Source of the DNA: Gemmiger formicilis
Lineage (GTDB): Bacteria; Bacillota; Clostridia; Oscillospirales; Ruminococcaceae
DNA length: 64,000 bases
Direction: 5' to 3'
Assembly: GCF_018784445.1 (NCBI RefSeq)
Contig: NZ_WQOH01000052.1
Location: forward strand, 244,810 to 308,809
The notes below the pieces were generated by a model, which had not been told where the DNA came from, did not search any database, and saw only the letters and a program-made list of their open reading frames with translations. The translations under genes were made by a program, and so were the position numbers. The stretch's first letter is position 1. The number at the start of each line of letters is the position of its first letter. Shown in pieces: positions 17,428 through 25,491 of this stretch.

Positions 17428-18444
17428 ATGAATATCACGGAATTTGCGGCCTATGCGGGGGTATCCAAGGCGGCGGTCAGCCGGTATTTCAACAACGGCT
17501 ACCTGAGCGCCGACAAGCGCGCAGCCATTGAAAAGGCCGTGGCCGAGACCGGCTACCGCCCAAGTATGCAGGCGCAGATGATGCGCACCCGCCGTACCCG
17601 GCAGATCGGCGTCATTATGCCCAAGCTCAGCAGTGAGAGCTGCGCCCGCATGGTGGAGGGCATCAGCCGCGTGCTGGACGAACAGGGCTACCAACTGCTG
17701 CTGGTCAACACAGCCAACGAGAACGAGCGCGAGGTCAAAGCGCTGGACACGCTGCGGCACGACGCCGTGGACGGCATTATCCTCATCGCCACCATCTTCA
17801 CGCCGGAGCACCAAGCCGTACTGGACAGTCTGAAAATCCCGGTCGTCATTCTGGGCCAGCAGTACGGCGGCTATTCCAGCGTGTATCACGACGATTTCGG
17901 TGCAGCCCGCGCCGCCACTGCGCATATGCTGGAAAAAGGCCGCCGCGCACCGGGGTTCCTGGGGGCCACCATGCTGGACAAGTCCGTCGGCCAGGCCCGC
18001 CGGGCCGGGTTCGAGGCCGCACTGTGGGACGCCGGGCTGGTACCGCGCCCCCAGCGGGTCAGCGTGGCGCGGTTCAACATGGAGTCCGGCTACCAGCAGG
18101 CGCAGCAGCTTTTGGAACGCGACCCCGGCATCAACTGCCTGTTCTGCGCCACCGACACCATTGCCATCGGTGCGCTGCAATACTGCCGCAGCCATGGCCT
18201 GCGCGTGCCAGAGGACATCATGATCGCCGCCGTGGGCGACAGCCGTGCGGGCCGTGTTGCCTATGTGCCGCTGACCAGCGTCCACCTGCACTATCGCACG
18301 GCAGGGGACAAGGCCGCCCGCCTGCTGTTGGAAATGCTGGCCGACCCCCACACCAAACCCCGCGACCTGCAACTAAGCTGGGAGCTGAAATGCCGGGCGT
18401 CTACCGGGGATGAAAATGCCGACGAGAATGTTTGGGCGCTGTAG
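17428..18444 (+). CDS. LacI-family transcriptional repressor of the sucrose regulon
   Basis: A 338-residue protein with an N-terminal helix-turn-helix (ITEFAAYAGVSKAAVSRYFN) and a hinge ending near residue 58, then a periplasmic-binding-protein-like domain opening with QIGVIMPKLSS. ATG 17428 is chosen because the LacI-type N-terminus begins here; GGGGGC lies upstream. It immediately precedes the sucrose PTS gene, and matching operators occur in both promoters, so it is the ScrR-like local repressor. The effector (probably sucrose 6-phosphate or fructose) is inferred. Confidence 0.9.
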   Translation: MNITEFAAYAGVSKAAVSRYFNNGYLSADKRAAIEKAVAETGYRPSMQAQMMRTRRTRQIGVIMPKLSSESCARMVEGISRVLDEQGYQLLLVNTANENEREVKALDTLRHDAVDGIILIATIFTPEHQAVLDSLKIPVVILGQQYGGYSSVYHDDFGAARAATAHMLEKGRRAPGFLGATMLDKSVGQARRAGFEAALWDAGLVPRPQRVSVARFNMESGYQQAQQLLERDPGINCLFCATDTIAIGALQYCRSHGLRVPEDIMIAAVGDSRAGRVAYVPLTSVHLHYRTAGDKAARLLLEMLADPHTKPRDLQLSWELKCRASTGDENADENVWAL

Positions 18445-18463
18445 CGTTCCGACCCGCTGCCAT

Positions 18464-18548
18464 GCAGGGGCTGGGTATGCCCGGCCCGCAGCTTTCCCAC
18501 AAGCGGGCATCTGCCGCAAAGCTGCGGGCCGCCCATGGACGTTCCCTA
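18464..18548. repeat. Degenerate family-A pair after the repressor gene
   Basis: GCAGGGGCTGGGTATGCCCG and GCCCGCAGCTTT on the left, GCTGCGGGCC and TTCCCTAC on the right. It has the same outer tags and linker (CGCAGCTTTC) as copies at 43833 and 38813, with several mismatches. Confidence 0.65.
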
Positions 18549-18602
18549 CAACTCAGCACCCATAAATTTGTGCATTTTGCCTTACTTCCATGTGAAACTG
18601 TG

Positions 18603-18616
18603 TGAAATCGATAACA
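18603..18616 (+). promoter_or_regulatory. cre-like site upstream of the sucrose PTS gene
   Basis: TGAAATCGATAACA fits the catabolite-response consensus TGWAANCGNTNWCA at every position, and lies about 60 bases upstream of the -10 box. CcpA is inferred as the binder; the local repressor could also use it. Confidence 0.55.
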
Positions 18617-18646
18617 CATGCTTTGTAGATTGTTGCAACCCGCGAA

Positions 18647-18675
18647 TAGAAATTCCGCACAACATCGCTTATAAT
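18647..18675 (+). promoter_or_regulatory. Promoter of the sucrose PTS operon
   Basis: TAGAAA and TATAAT with a 17-base spacer. The weak -35 box is compatible with regulation. Confidence 0.55.
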
Positions 18676-18687
18676 AAAATCATCAAA

Positions 18688-18701
18688 TGAAATTGATTTC
18701 A
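18688..18701 (+). promoter_or_regulatory. Operator at the sucrose PTS promoter
   Basis: TGAAATTGATTTCA, two 6-base inverted arms around TG, at about +6 to +19 relative to the expected start of transcription. It is the partner of the site at 17394-17407. Confidence 0.65.
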
Positions 18702-18736
18702 CAGTCCTCTACACCATCACAAGAAGGAGAGTCATT

Positions 18737-20134
18737 ATGGATTACAAACACGCGGCACAGCAAGTTCTGGATGCCATCGGCGGCGCATCCAACATCGTAT
18801 CCGCAGCCCACTGCGCGACCCGCCTGCGCCTAGTCATCGCCGACAACAGCAAGGTCAACAAGAAAGCCCTCGAAAATGCCGAGGGTGCCAAGGGCGTTTT
18901 TGAGGCACAGGGGCAATTACAAATCATCTTCGGCACCGGCGCCGTGAACAAAGTCTACGACGAGTTCACCGCGCTGGCGGACATCACCGGCGCAACGAAA
19001 GAGGAAGTCAAGCAGGCTGCGGCCGCCAAAGCGCCGTGGTACCAGCGGGCCATCAAGACCCTGGGTGACATCTTTGTGCCCATCATCCCGGCCATCGTGG
19101 CGTCGGGCTTCCTCATGGGCATCATGGAAGCGCTGAACTTCATGGTCAACAACGGCTTCCTCAACATCGATACCTCCGGCTCGGTCTACGTCTTTGCACA
19201 GATTTTTTCCAACACCGCCTACACTTTCCTGCCCATCCTGATTGCCTATTCTGCCGCGAAAGTCTTCGGCGGCAACCCTTACCTGGGCGCGGTCATCGGC
19301 ATGATCATGATCCACCCCAACCTGCAAAACGCCTGGACCGTCGCGTCCCAGGGCGTGCAGACCTATCAGCCGGTGTTCGGCGGGTTGTACTCCATCCCGC
19401 TGGTGGGCTACCAGGGCCACGTCATCCCGGTCGTCATTGCAGTCTGGGTCATGTCGCAGATTGAAAAGCGGCTGCACAAGGTCGTGCCTGCCATGTTTGA
19501 CCTGTTTGTCACCCCGCTGGTTTCCGTTTTCGTCACCGGCTATCTGACGCTGGCCGTCATCGGCCCCATCTTCACCACCATTGAGGACGGCATCATCAAC
19601 GGCGTGCAGGCCCTCATCCAGCTGCCCTTCGGCATCGGTTCCTTCATCATGGGCGGTCTGTATGCCGTCACCGTCGTGGCCGGCATTCACCATATGTACA
19701 CGATCATTGACCTCGGCCAGCTATCCAAGTTCGGCTACACATACTGGCTGCCGCTGGCCAGCGCCGCCAACGTGGCCCAGGGCGGTGCAGCCCTGGCCGT
19801 CGCCCTCAAGAGCAAGGATCAGAAGGTCAAATCCATGGCACTGCCCTCCGCCATGTCTGCCTGCATGGGCATCACTGAGCCTGCCATCTTCGGCGTCAAC
19901 CTGCGCTACTTTAAGCCCTTCCTGGGCGGCCTGGCGGGCGGTGCCTGCGGTGCTCTCTACGCCAGCATTGTGGGCCTGGGTGCCACCGGCACCGGCGTGA
20001 CCGGCATCTTCGGTATCCTGCTGCATCTTCATATGCCCTTGCAGTACATCATCATGATGGCGATTTCCTTCGGCGTCGCCTTCGCCGTGACCTGGGTGAT
20101 TTGGAAGCCGGAGGATGTGAGGGAACAAGCATAA
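18737..20134 (+). CDS. scrA: Sucrose-specific PTS enzyme IIBC
   Basis: A 465-residue membrane permease that imports sucrose and phosphorylates it to sucrose 6-phosphate. The IIB domain (about 1-85) has its phosphorylated Cys in SAAHCATRLRLVI; a linker leads to the IIC domain from about residue 105 with around ten membrane segments and the family block CMGITEPAIFGVNLRYF. No IIA domain is fused, so a separate IIA (Crr-like) must come from elsewhere. Sucrose specificity is inferred from the following hydrolase and fructokinase. AAGGAG precedes the ATG. Confidence 0.92.
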   Translation: MDYKHAAQQVLDAIGGASNIVSAAHCATRLRLVIADNSKVNKKALENAEGAKGVFEAQGQLQIIFGTGAVNKVYDEFTALADITGATKEEVKQAAAAKAPWYQRAIKTLGDIFVPIIPAIVASGFLMGIMEALNFMVNNGFLNIDTSGSVYVFAQIFSNTAYTFLPILIAYSAAKVFGGNPYLGAVIGMIMIHPNLQNAWTVASQGVQTYQPVFGGLYSIPLVGYQGHVIPVVIAVWVMSQIEKRLHKVVPAMFDLFVTPLVSVFVTGYLTLAVIGPIFTTIEDGIINGVQALIQLPFGIGSFIMGGLYAVTVVAGIHHMYTIIDLGQLSKFGYTYWLPLASAANVAQGGAALAVALKSKDQKVKSMALPSAMSACMGITEPAIFGVNLRYFKPFLGGLAGGACGALYASIVGLGATGTGVTGIFGILLHLHMPLQYIIMMAISFGVAFAVTWVIWKPEDVREQA

Positions 20135-20156
20135 AATTTATTTAGACCGCATCCTT

Positions 20157-20186
20157 GTAGGGGTCGATGCAAACATCCGCCCCTAC
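20157..20186. repeat. Family-A palindrome between scrA and scrB
   Basis: GTAGGGGTCGATGC / AACATCCGCCCCTAC: a single short palindrome with both outer tags and no linker. Confidence 0.8.
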
Positions 20187-20216
20187 AATCTCTATTCAAA
20201 CAAATGAGGTAATACC

Positions 20217-21617
20217 ATGAACGCCTTACAGCGTGACTTGAAAAAACTGGTTCCCCTGGTGGAATCCTTGGGTGCGGAGAAAGCCGCCAGCGACCCCCAC
20301 CGCCAGAAATTCCACATCCAGCCGATGGTGGGCTGGCTCAACGACCCCAACGGCCTGTGCAAGATTGGCGATACCTACCACGCTTTCTTCCAGTACGGTC
20401 CCTTCGATGTGAACGGTGGCGTCAAACACTGGGGGCATGTCACCAGCCGTGACCTGCTCCACTGGGACTACCAGCCCACGATGCTTTACCCCGATGAGCC
20501 GTTCGACTGCCACGGCGTCTACTCCGGCTCAGCCCTCGTCGAGGACGGCACGATGTACCTGTACTACACCGGCAACGTCAAGTACCCCGGGGCGTTTGAC
20601 TACATCAAACAAGGGCGCGGCCACAATGTCTGCCTGGCTGTCAGCCGCGATGGGCTGCACATCGACAGCAAGCAGTGCCTTATGTATAACAAGGACTATC
20701 CCGCCGGGCTGACCTGCCATGTGCGCGACCCCAAAGTCTTTGCCTGCGAGGGCCGCTATTACATGGTGCTGGGTGCCCGCACGGTCGAGGACAGGGGAGA
20801 GGTGCTTGTCTTGGAAAGCGAGGACAAGTATACCTGGCGACACACCAACACGCTGACCACGCCCGAGCCCTTCGGCTTTATGTGGGAGTGCCCCGATTTG
20901 TTCCAGCTGGACGGCCAGTGGTTCCTGGCCGTGTCCCCCCAAGGCATCGAGTGCCAGAACGTCTACGGCTGCGGATACTTCCCGATCTACGGCGACTGGC
21001 GCAGGGACTGCATCCTCGGCGATTTCTACCACGCGGATTTTGGCTTCGACTACTACGCGCCCCAGAGCTTTACCGACGAGACGGGCCGCCGCATTCAAAT
21101 CGGCTGGATGGGTATGCCCGACGCCGCCTATGGCAACGCCGCCACCGTGGCCTACGGCTGGCAGCACTGCATGACGATTCCCCGGGTGCTGACCCGGGAC
21201 AATGCCGGGCACATCCTGCAGAACCCGGTGTCCGAGCTGGCCGCCCGCCGCGGGGCCGCTGTGACCGCCACAGACGGTGCAGAGCAGGCCGTGGATGCCT
21301 GCTTCGACCTGGTTGCTGCCCCTGGCGGGGACTTCTCTCTGGGCTTTGACGGCGGGCTGACGCTGGCTTACAGTGACGCCGACCGCACCTGCTGCCTGAC
21401 CTTTACCGACGCCGCCATGTCCGGCGGCCGCACGAGCCGCTGTGTGGTGCTGGATGCGCCATGCCGCCGTCTACGGGTGGTGGGGGATGCGTCCTCGCTG
21501 GAAATTTTCCTCAACGACGGCGCGGCCGTTCTGTCCACCCGGTACTACCCCGCCGGGGGCCAGGTCACACTGCGGCCCGCCAACTTTACCGCCGCAGTCT
21601 ACCCGCTGAATCTGTAA
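20217..21617 (+). CDS. scrB: Sucrose-6-phosphate hydrolase (GH32)
   Basis: A 466-residue glycoside hydrolase splitting sucrose 6-phosphate into glucose 6-phosphate and fructose. The five-bladed propeller starts with GWLNDPNGL (nucleophile Asp43), has the RDP motif in CHVRDPKVF and the acid/base Glu224 in MWECPDLF; a C-terminal beta-sandwich follows. There is no signal peptide, fitting intracellular action after PTS uptake. GAGGTAAT precedes the ATG. Confidence 0.95.
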   Translation: MNALQRDLKKLVPLVESLGAEKAASDPHRQKFHIQPMVGWLNDPNGLCKIGDTYHAFFQYGPFDVNGGVKHWGHVTSRDLLHWDYQPTMLYPDEPFDCHGVYSGSALVEDGTMYLYYTGNVKYPGAFDYIKQGRGHNVCLAVSRDGLHIDSKQCLMYNKDYPAGLTCHVRDPKVFACEGRYYMVLGARTVEDRGEVLVLESEDKYTWRHTNTLTTPEPFGFMWECPDLFQLDGQWFLAVSPQGIECQNVYGCGYFPIYGDWRRDCILGDFYHADFGFDYYAPQSFTDETGRRIQIGWMGMPDAAYGNAATVAYGWQHCMTIPRVLTRDNAGHILQNPVSELAARRGAAVTATDGAEQAVDACFDLVAAPGGDFSLGFDGGLTLAYSDADRTCCLTFTDAAMSGGRTSRCVVLDAPCRRLRVVGDASSLEIFLNDGAAVLSTRYYPAGGQVTLRPANFTAAVYPLNL

Positions 21618-21628
21618 GGAGGTCCGCT

Positions 21629-22591
21629 ATGGCTCGTGATACTTTGTACGCGATTGGCGAAGCGCTGATCGACATGATACCGTCCAAAAGCGGTTGCGCC
21701 TTTGCCGAGGTACCCGCCTTTGCGCCCCGGGTAGGCGGTGCTCCCGCCAATGTCTGCGGCGCGTTCACCAAGCTGGGCGGTGCTTCCGCGCTGTTGACCC
21801 AGCTGGGCGATGACCCCTTCGGCCATAAAATTGCCGACGAGCTGGCGGCCTGCGGCATCGATACGGCGCACATTGCCTTCACAGACAAAGCCAACACCGC
21901 GCTGGCCTTTGTCTCTCTGGAAGCCGACGGCAACCGCACTTTCAGCTTCTACCGCAAGCCGTCGGCGGATCTGCTCTACGCGCCGGAACAGGTGGACACC
22001 ACCCTGTTTGACACAGCGTTTGCTCTGCATTTTTGCAGCGTAGCGCTGGTCGAAAGCCCCATGCGCGAGGCCCACAAGACCGCCATTGCCGCCGCACGGC
22101 AGGCCGGGGCCATCATCAGCTTTGACCCGAACCTGCGGTTCCCGCTCTGGCCCGACCGCGAGGCGCTGCGCCGCACCGTGCTGGAATTTCTTCCGCTGGC
22201 CGACATAGTCAAAATCTCCGACGAGGAGCTGGAATTTCTGACCGGCACAGCGAACATTGACACCGCACTGCCCACGCTCTTTGTCGGGAACGTGCAGCTC
22301 GTGCTCTACACATGCGGCAGCGCCGGGGCCCACGCCTACACCCATTCTGCGCACGGCTGCGCGCCCTGCCAGCCCGTCAGGGCCGTGGATACCACCGGGG
22401 CAGGGGATGGCTTTATCGGGTCGTTTTTGTGGCAGCTGCACGCCGCCGGTGCTGACCGCGCTGCGCTGGCCGGTCTGACCGCTCCACGGTTGGACAAATG
22501 GCTTGCGTTCTCTAATAAATTCTGCGGCATCAGCGTACAGGGCAGCGGTGCGATCGCCAGCTACCCCGACGCCGCGCAGATGGGCTTGTAA
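21629..22591 (+). CDS. scrK: Fructokinase (PfkB family)
   Basis: A 320-residue ribokinase-fold sugar kinase. The N-terminal signature is FAPRVGGAPANVCGAF and the C-terminal one is VDTTGAGDGFIGSF with the catalytic base Asp260. It phosphorylates the fructose released by ScrB. The start is fixed by AAGGAGG 7 bases before the ATG at 21629, 11 bases after the scrB stop; an upstream in-frame extension overlaps scrB and is not credible. It ends the sucrose operon. Confidence 0.94.
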   Translation: MARDTLYAIGEALIDMIPSKSGCAFAEVPAFAPRVGGAPANVCGAFTKLGGASALLTQLGDDPFGHKIADELAACGIDTAHIAFTDKANTALAFVSLEADGNRTFSFYRKPSADLLYAPEQVDTTLFDTAFALHFCSVALVESPMREAHKTAIAAARQAGAIISFDPNLRFPLWPDREALRRTVLEFLPLADIVKISDEELEFLTGTANIDTALPTLFVGNVQLVLYTCGSAGAHAYTHSAHGCAPCQPVRAVDTTGAGDGFIGSFLWQLHAAGADRAALAGLTAPRLDKWLAFSNKFCGISVQGSGAIASYPDAAQMGL

Positions 22592-22716
22592 CGCGCTGCG
22601 CCGCTCGGATATTCCAGCGCAGAACGTGCATTTTTTGCCATATGCCACTTTTTGCCGGATTCCGTTCGCAAATTTTATGATTTTTGCCGAAAAACCGCCT
22701 TTTTGCGAAAAAACTC

Positions 22717-22745
22717 TTGATTCTGCGCACAATTTTCTCTATAAT
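22717..22745 (+). promoter_or_regulatory. Promoter of the HU gene
   Basis: TTGATT and TATAAT with a 17-base spacer, about 57 bases upstream of the ATG. The 125 bases between scrK and this promoter are AT-rich and hold nothing else I can name. Confidence 0.75.
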
Positions 22746-22801
22746 AAACAACGTAATAATAAAGGCTATGTGTGCCTATAAGGATAGGAGTTAAAAATAT
22801 C

Positions 22802-23077
22802 ATGACGAGATCTCAGTTGATTACCAAGGTTGCCAATGACACCAACATGACCGCCGCTGAAGTGGAGAAGGTTATGGACGGTATTTTCGGCACCATCGGC
22901 GATGTGCTCAAGAGCGGCGACAAGGTCACCATCGCAGGCTTTGGCCGTTTCGAGATGCGTGAGCGCCAGACCAAGAACTTCACCAACCCCAAGACCAAGG
23001 TCACCAGCAAGCTGGAGCCGACCGCTATCCCCGGCTTCAAGGCCAGCGGCCGCCTGAAGGAGAAGGTCTCCGGCTGA
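22802..23077 (+). CDS. hup: HU-family DNA-binding protein
   Basis: A 91-residue histone-like protein that bends and compacts DNA as a dimer. It starts MTRSQLITKVA and has the beta-arm block FGRFEMRERQTKNFTNPKT in the DNA-contacting arm; the tail KASGRLKEKV is typical. ATG 22802 is preceded by AGGATAGGAG. Monocistronic, between its own promoter and terminator, as expected for an abundant protein. Confidence 0.95.
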   Translation: MTRSQLITKVANDTNMTAAEVEKVMDGIFGTIGDVLKSGDKVTIAGFGRFEMRERQTKNFTNPKTKVTSKLEPTAIPGFKASGRLKEKVSG

Positions 23078-23100
23078 TCTCGTACAGATTGATAGCTTTT

Positions 23101-23131
23101 AAGGATCCGCAGGGATGCGGGTCCTTTTTTG
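23101..23131 (+). terminator. Intrinsic terminator after hup
   Basis: AAGGATCCGCA / TGCGGGTCCTT stem with GGGA loop and six T residues. Confidence 0.85.
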
Positions 23132-23149
23132 TTTGTAACAAACAAAAAA

Positions 23150-23291
23150 GCCTCCCTTGTTAAAGGGAGGTGGACGCCGAAGGCGGCCGGAGGGATTCCG
23201 ACGGGCGTTGCCTTACACGCGCTCACGCCCGCAGCCGGGCAGGAATCCCTTCGCCTCGCATAGCTCGGCACCTCCCTTTGACAAGGGAGGC
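23150..23291. repeat. Family-C MITE-like palindromic element, copy C1
   Basis: Ends are GCCTCCCTTGTTAAAGGGAG and CTCCCTTTGACAAGGGAGGC; inside are GGCCGGAGGGATTCC and its counterpart GGAATCCCTTCGCC. It is distinct from families A and B, is about 140 bp long, and has no coding capacity. A second, inverted copy is at 45055. Confidence 0.8.
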
Positions 23292-23302
23292 ATTTTGCTC
23301 TA

Positions 23303-24523
23303 TCACAGATGAATATGCCGCGGCACGCCGTTGATGTAGATGGGCGTCAGCTCGGCCTGGATCAGTGGGCGGGCGTAGCGCTCAAACTTCTCGTTGACGT
23401 GCATACCGTCCGCGGTGATCCATTCGTCGGGGACCGTTTTTTCAAAGTTTGCGACCTGCGTCACATCGACCATCTCGGTCTCCACGCGGTAGGGTTGGTC
23501 ACTCAGGCGCTTGATGGCTGCCATCTTGGCGGTTTCGCCGCGCACGGCGGCCTCCACCGCTGCGCCGCCCACCTGGTAGGCTTCGGTCACGTCGGTGCGG
23601 CTGGCCAGGTGGCTGGCGCAGCGCTGCAACGTCGAGAATTCGATGGCGCGGGTCTTGCAGCCCAGGCGCACGCGGATCAGGTCCGCCAGGTAGCGGCTCG
23701 TGCCGCTCAAAATTGCCTTGTGGCCGAAGGCGTCCAGCTGCCCGGCCGTGGAGACCAGGTCACACAAGAAAACGCCGTCCTTATTCTTCACGCCCTCGCT
23801 GACTGCGATAATGACATTGTGGCGCTCCTTTTCCAGCTCTGCGACGCGGGCCAGGAACGCTTCCTCGTCAAAGGGGCGCTCGGGCAGCAGAATCAGGTCG
23901 GGGCCGTTGCAGTCCGGGCCTGCGGCCAGGCTGGCGGCAGCGGCCAGCCAGCCGGTGTGGCGGCCCATGATCTCCGCCACCGTCACGCTGCGCAGGTCGT
24001 AGACGCTGGAATCGCAGATGACTTCCTTCAAAATCGTGGCAATGTACTTCGCTGCACTGCCGTAGCCGGGGGTGTGGTCGGTCAGCATCAGGTCGTTGTC
24101 GATGGTCTTGGGTACGCCAATGAAGCGGATCTCGCTGTTTACGGTCTTGCCGTAGGCACTCAATTTGGAGATCGTGTCCATCGAGTCATTACCGCCAATG
24201 TAGAACACCGCGCCGATGTCGTACTGCTTGAACAGCTCAAACAGCTGCAAAAACGGCTTCTCGTCCACCGTGGGGTCGGGCAGCTTGTGGCGGCAGCTTC
24301 CCAAGAAGCTGGACGGCGTACGCTTGAGCAGCTCAATATCCATCTTATCGCCCAGGACCGTGTCCAAGTCAACGAGCTTGCCCTCCAGCACGCCCTCAAT
24401 GCCATACTGCATACCGTAGACATGGGGTGCACCGCAGGCCTTCGCGGTCTCGTAGACACCCGCCAGGCTGGAGTTGATGACAGCAGTCGGGCCACCCGAC
24501 TGCCCTACCAGAACGTTCTTCAT
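23303..24523 (-). CDS. Pyrophosphate-dependent 6-phosphofructokinase
   Basis: A 406-residue phosphofructokinase. The donor-specificity residues point to PPi rather than ATP: the motif is GGNDS (110-114) with Asp113 where ATP enzymes have Gly, and PKTIDND (138-144) with Lys139 where ATP enzymes have Gly. Asp142 is the catalytic base. The enzyme interconverts fructose 6-phosphate and fructose 1,6-bisphosphate reversibly. AGAGGT precedes the ATG. It stands between a family-C element and a HAD hydrolase gene on the same strand, with which it may be cotranscribed. Confidence 0.9.
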   Translation of the reverse strand: MKNVLVGQSGGPTAVINSSLAGVYETAKACGAPHVYGMQYGIEGVLEGKLVDLDTVLGDKMDIELLKRTPSSFLGSCRHKLPDPTVDEKPFLQLFELFKQYDIGAVFYIGGNDSMDTISKLSAYGKTVNSEIRFIGVPKTIDNDLMLTDHTPGYGSAAKYIATILKEVICDSSVYDLRSVTVAEIMGRHTGWLAAAASLAAGPDCNGPDLILLPERPFDEEAFLARVAELEKERHNVIIAVSEGVKNKDGVFLCDLVSTAGQLDAFGHKAILSGTSRYLADLIRVRLGCKTRAIEFSTLQRCASHLASRTDVTEAYQVGGAAVEAAVRGETAKMAAIKRLSDQPYRVETEMVDVTQVANFEKTVPDEWITADGMHVNEKFERYARPLIQAELTPIYINGVPRHIHL

Positions 24524-24555
24524 AGGTTTACCTCTCGTATATTTTATTTCATATC

Positions 24556-25380
24556 TTATAAAACATAGTTCTCAATCGCAGCTGCCACACCGTCATGATT
24601 GTTATCATCCGTCGTAACATCGGCAATTTTCTTGATATCGTCGGTGGCGTTGCCCATCGCCACACCCAAGCCCGCAGCCTCGATCATGGCGCAGTCGTTG
24701 CCGGAGTCACCCACAGCCATGACCTGCGCCCGGGTCAGGCCCAGCGTGCGGGCCAGCGCCATCAGGCCGCTGCCCTTTGTCACACCGGGGGCGTTGATTT
24801 CCATGTTGCAGGGCAGGCTGCTCGTCAGCTCCATGCCGGGGCAGGCGGCCAGCACCTCGTGCCAGGCAGCGTCGCGCTCGGCTTCGGTGGCGTAGATCAT
24901 ACTGTACTTTTCAATCTCGTGGGCGTGGTCGCGCAGCGTTTTGTGCATATCCGCAACTTCCAGGCGGGTCGTGCGGAAGTAGGTGCGCAGATTTTCCGGA
25001 ACCATGTCCATGTGCTGCTCGGCGTTTTCGCGGGTGGTGTAGCTTTTGCCGCCGATGAAAATGCTCATCATGCCGGCACCACCCTCCAGGATATCATAGA
25101 TTTTCAGCGCGTCCTCGGTCTTGAACGGCTGGTTCACCAGCTGCTCGCCGGTCTGCAGGTCCACGACGCTGGCACCGTTGGAGGTCAGCGCGTACCGCAC
25201 GCCGGGAATGGCGGTGAACGCCTCCGGCACACCGCTTGCCGTGCGGCCGGTAGCGGGCAGCACCGCCACGCCACGCTCACAGGCCGTGCGGATGGCCGCC
25301 AGCGTGCGGGGGGTGATCTCCTTTTTATCGTTGAAAACCGTACCGTCAAGGTCCAGCGCCACAAGGCGGATGTCCTGCAT
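24556..25380 (-). CDS. Cof-type HAD-IIB family hydrolase
   Basis: A 274-residue phosphatase of the HAD IIB/Cof group. The nucleophile motif is VALDLDGTVFND at the N-terminus, and the C-terminal motif is MAVGDSGNDCAMIEAAG; the cap domain lies between. Such enzymes dephosphorylate sugar phosphates or FMN; the substrate is not predictable here. ATG 25380 is chosen because AAGGAG lies 9 bases upstream. It is driven by the leftward member of a divergent promoter pair. Confidence 0.9.
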   Translation of the reverse strand: MQDIRLVALDLDGTVFNDKKEITPRTLAAIRTACERGVAVLPATGRTASGVPEAFTAIPGVRYALTSNGASVVDLQTGEQLVNQPFKTEDALKIYDILEGGAGMMSIFIGGKSYTTRENAEQHMDMVPENLRTYFRTTRLEVADMHKTLRDHAHEIEKYSMIYATEAERDAAWHEVLAACPGMELTSSLPCNMEINAPGVTKGSGLMALARTLGLTRAQVMAVGDSGNDCAMIEAAGLGVAMGNATDDIKKIADVTTDDNNHDGVAAAIENYVL

Positions 25381-25404
25381 AGTTTCACACTCCTTATCCA
25401 GGAT

Positions 25405-25433
25405 ATTGTATCGCAAAACCGCACCGATTGCAA
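25405..25433 (-). promoter_or_regulatory. Leftward promoter sharing its -35 box
   Basis: On the minus strand TTGCAA, 17 bases, TACAAT. The -35 hexamer at 25428-25433 is palindromic and is also the -35 box of the rightward promoter. Confidence 0.72.
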
Positions 25434-25456
25434 GGTGCAGGCAACTGTGCTACAAT
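25428..25456 (+). promoter_or_regulatory. Rightward promoter sharing its -35 box
   Basis: TTGCAA (25428-25433), 17 bases, TACAAT (25451-25456), 35 bases before the DUF1624 gene. Confidence 0.75.
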
Positions 25457-25491
25457 AAAGTATCGGTAAAATTTGAGAAAGAGGCGGTAAC

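Noticed and set aside
23150..23291. CRISPR-like repeat or tRNA gene
   Set aside because: Repeats of all three families are dispersed palindromic elements, not regularly spaced arrays; no cloverleaf or cas gene was found anywhere in the window.
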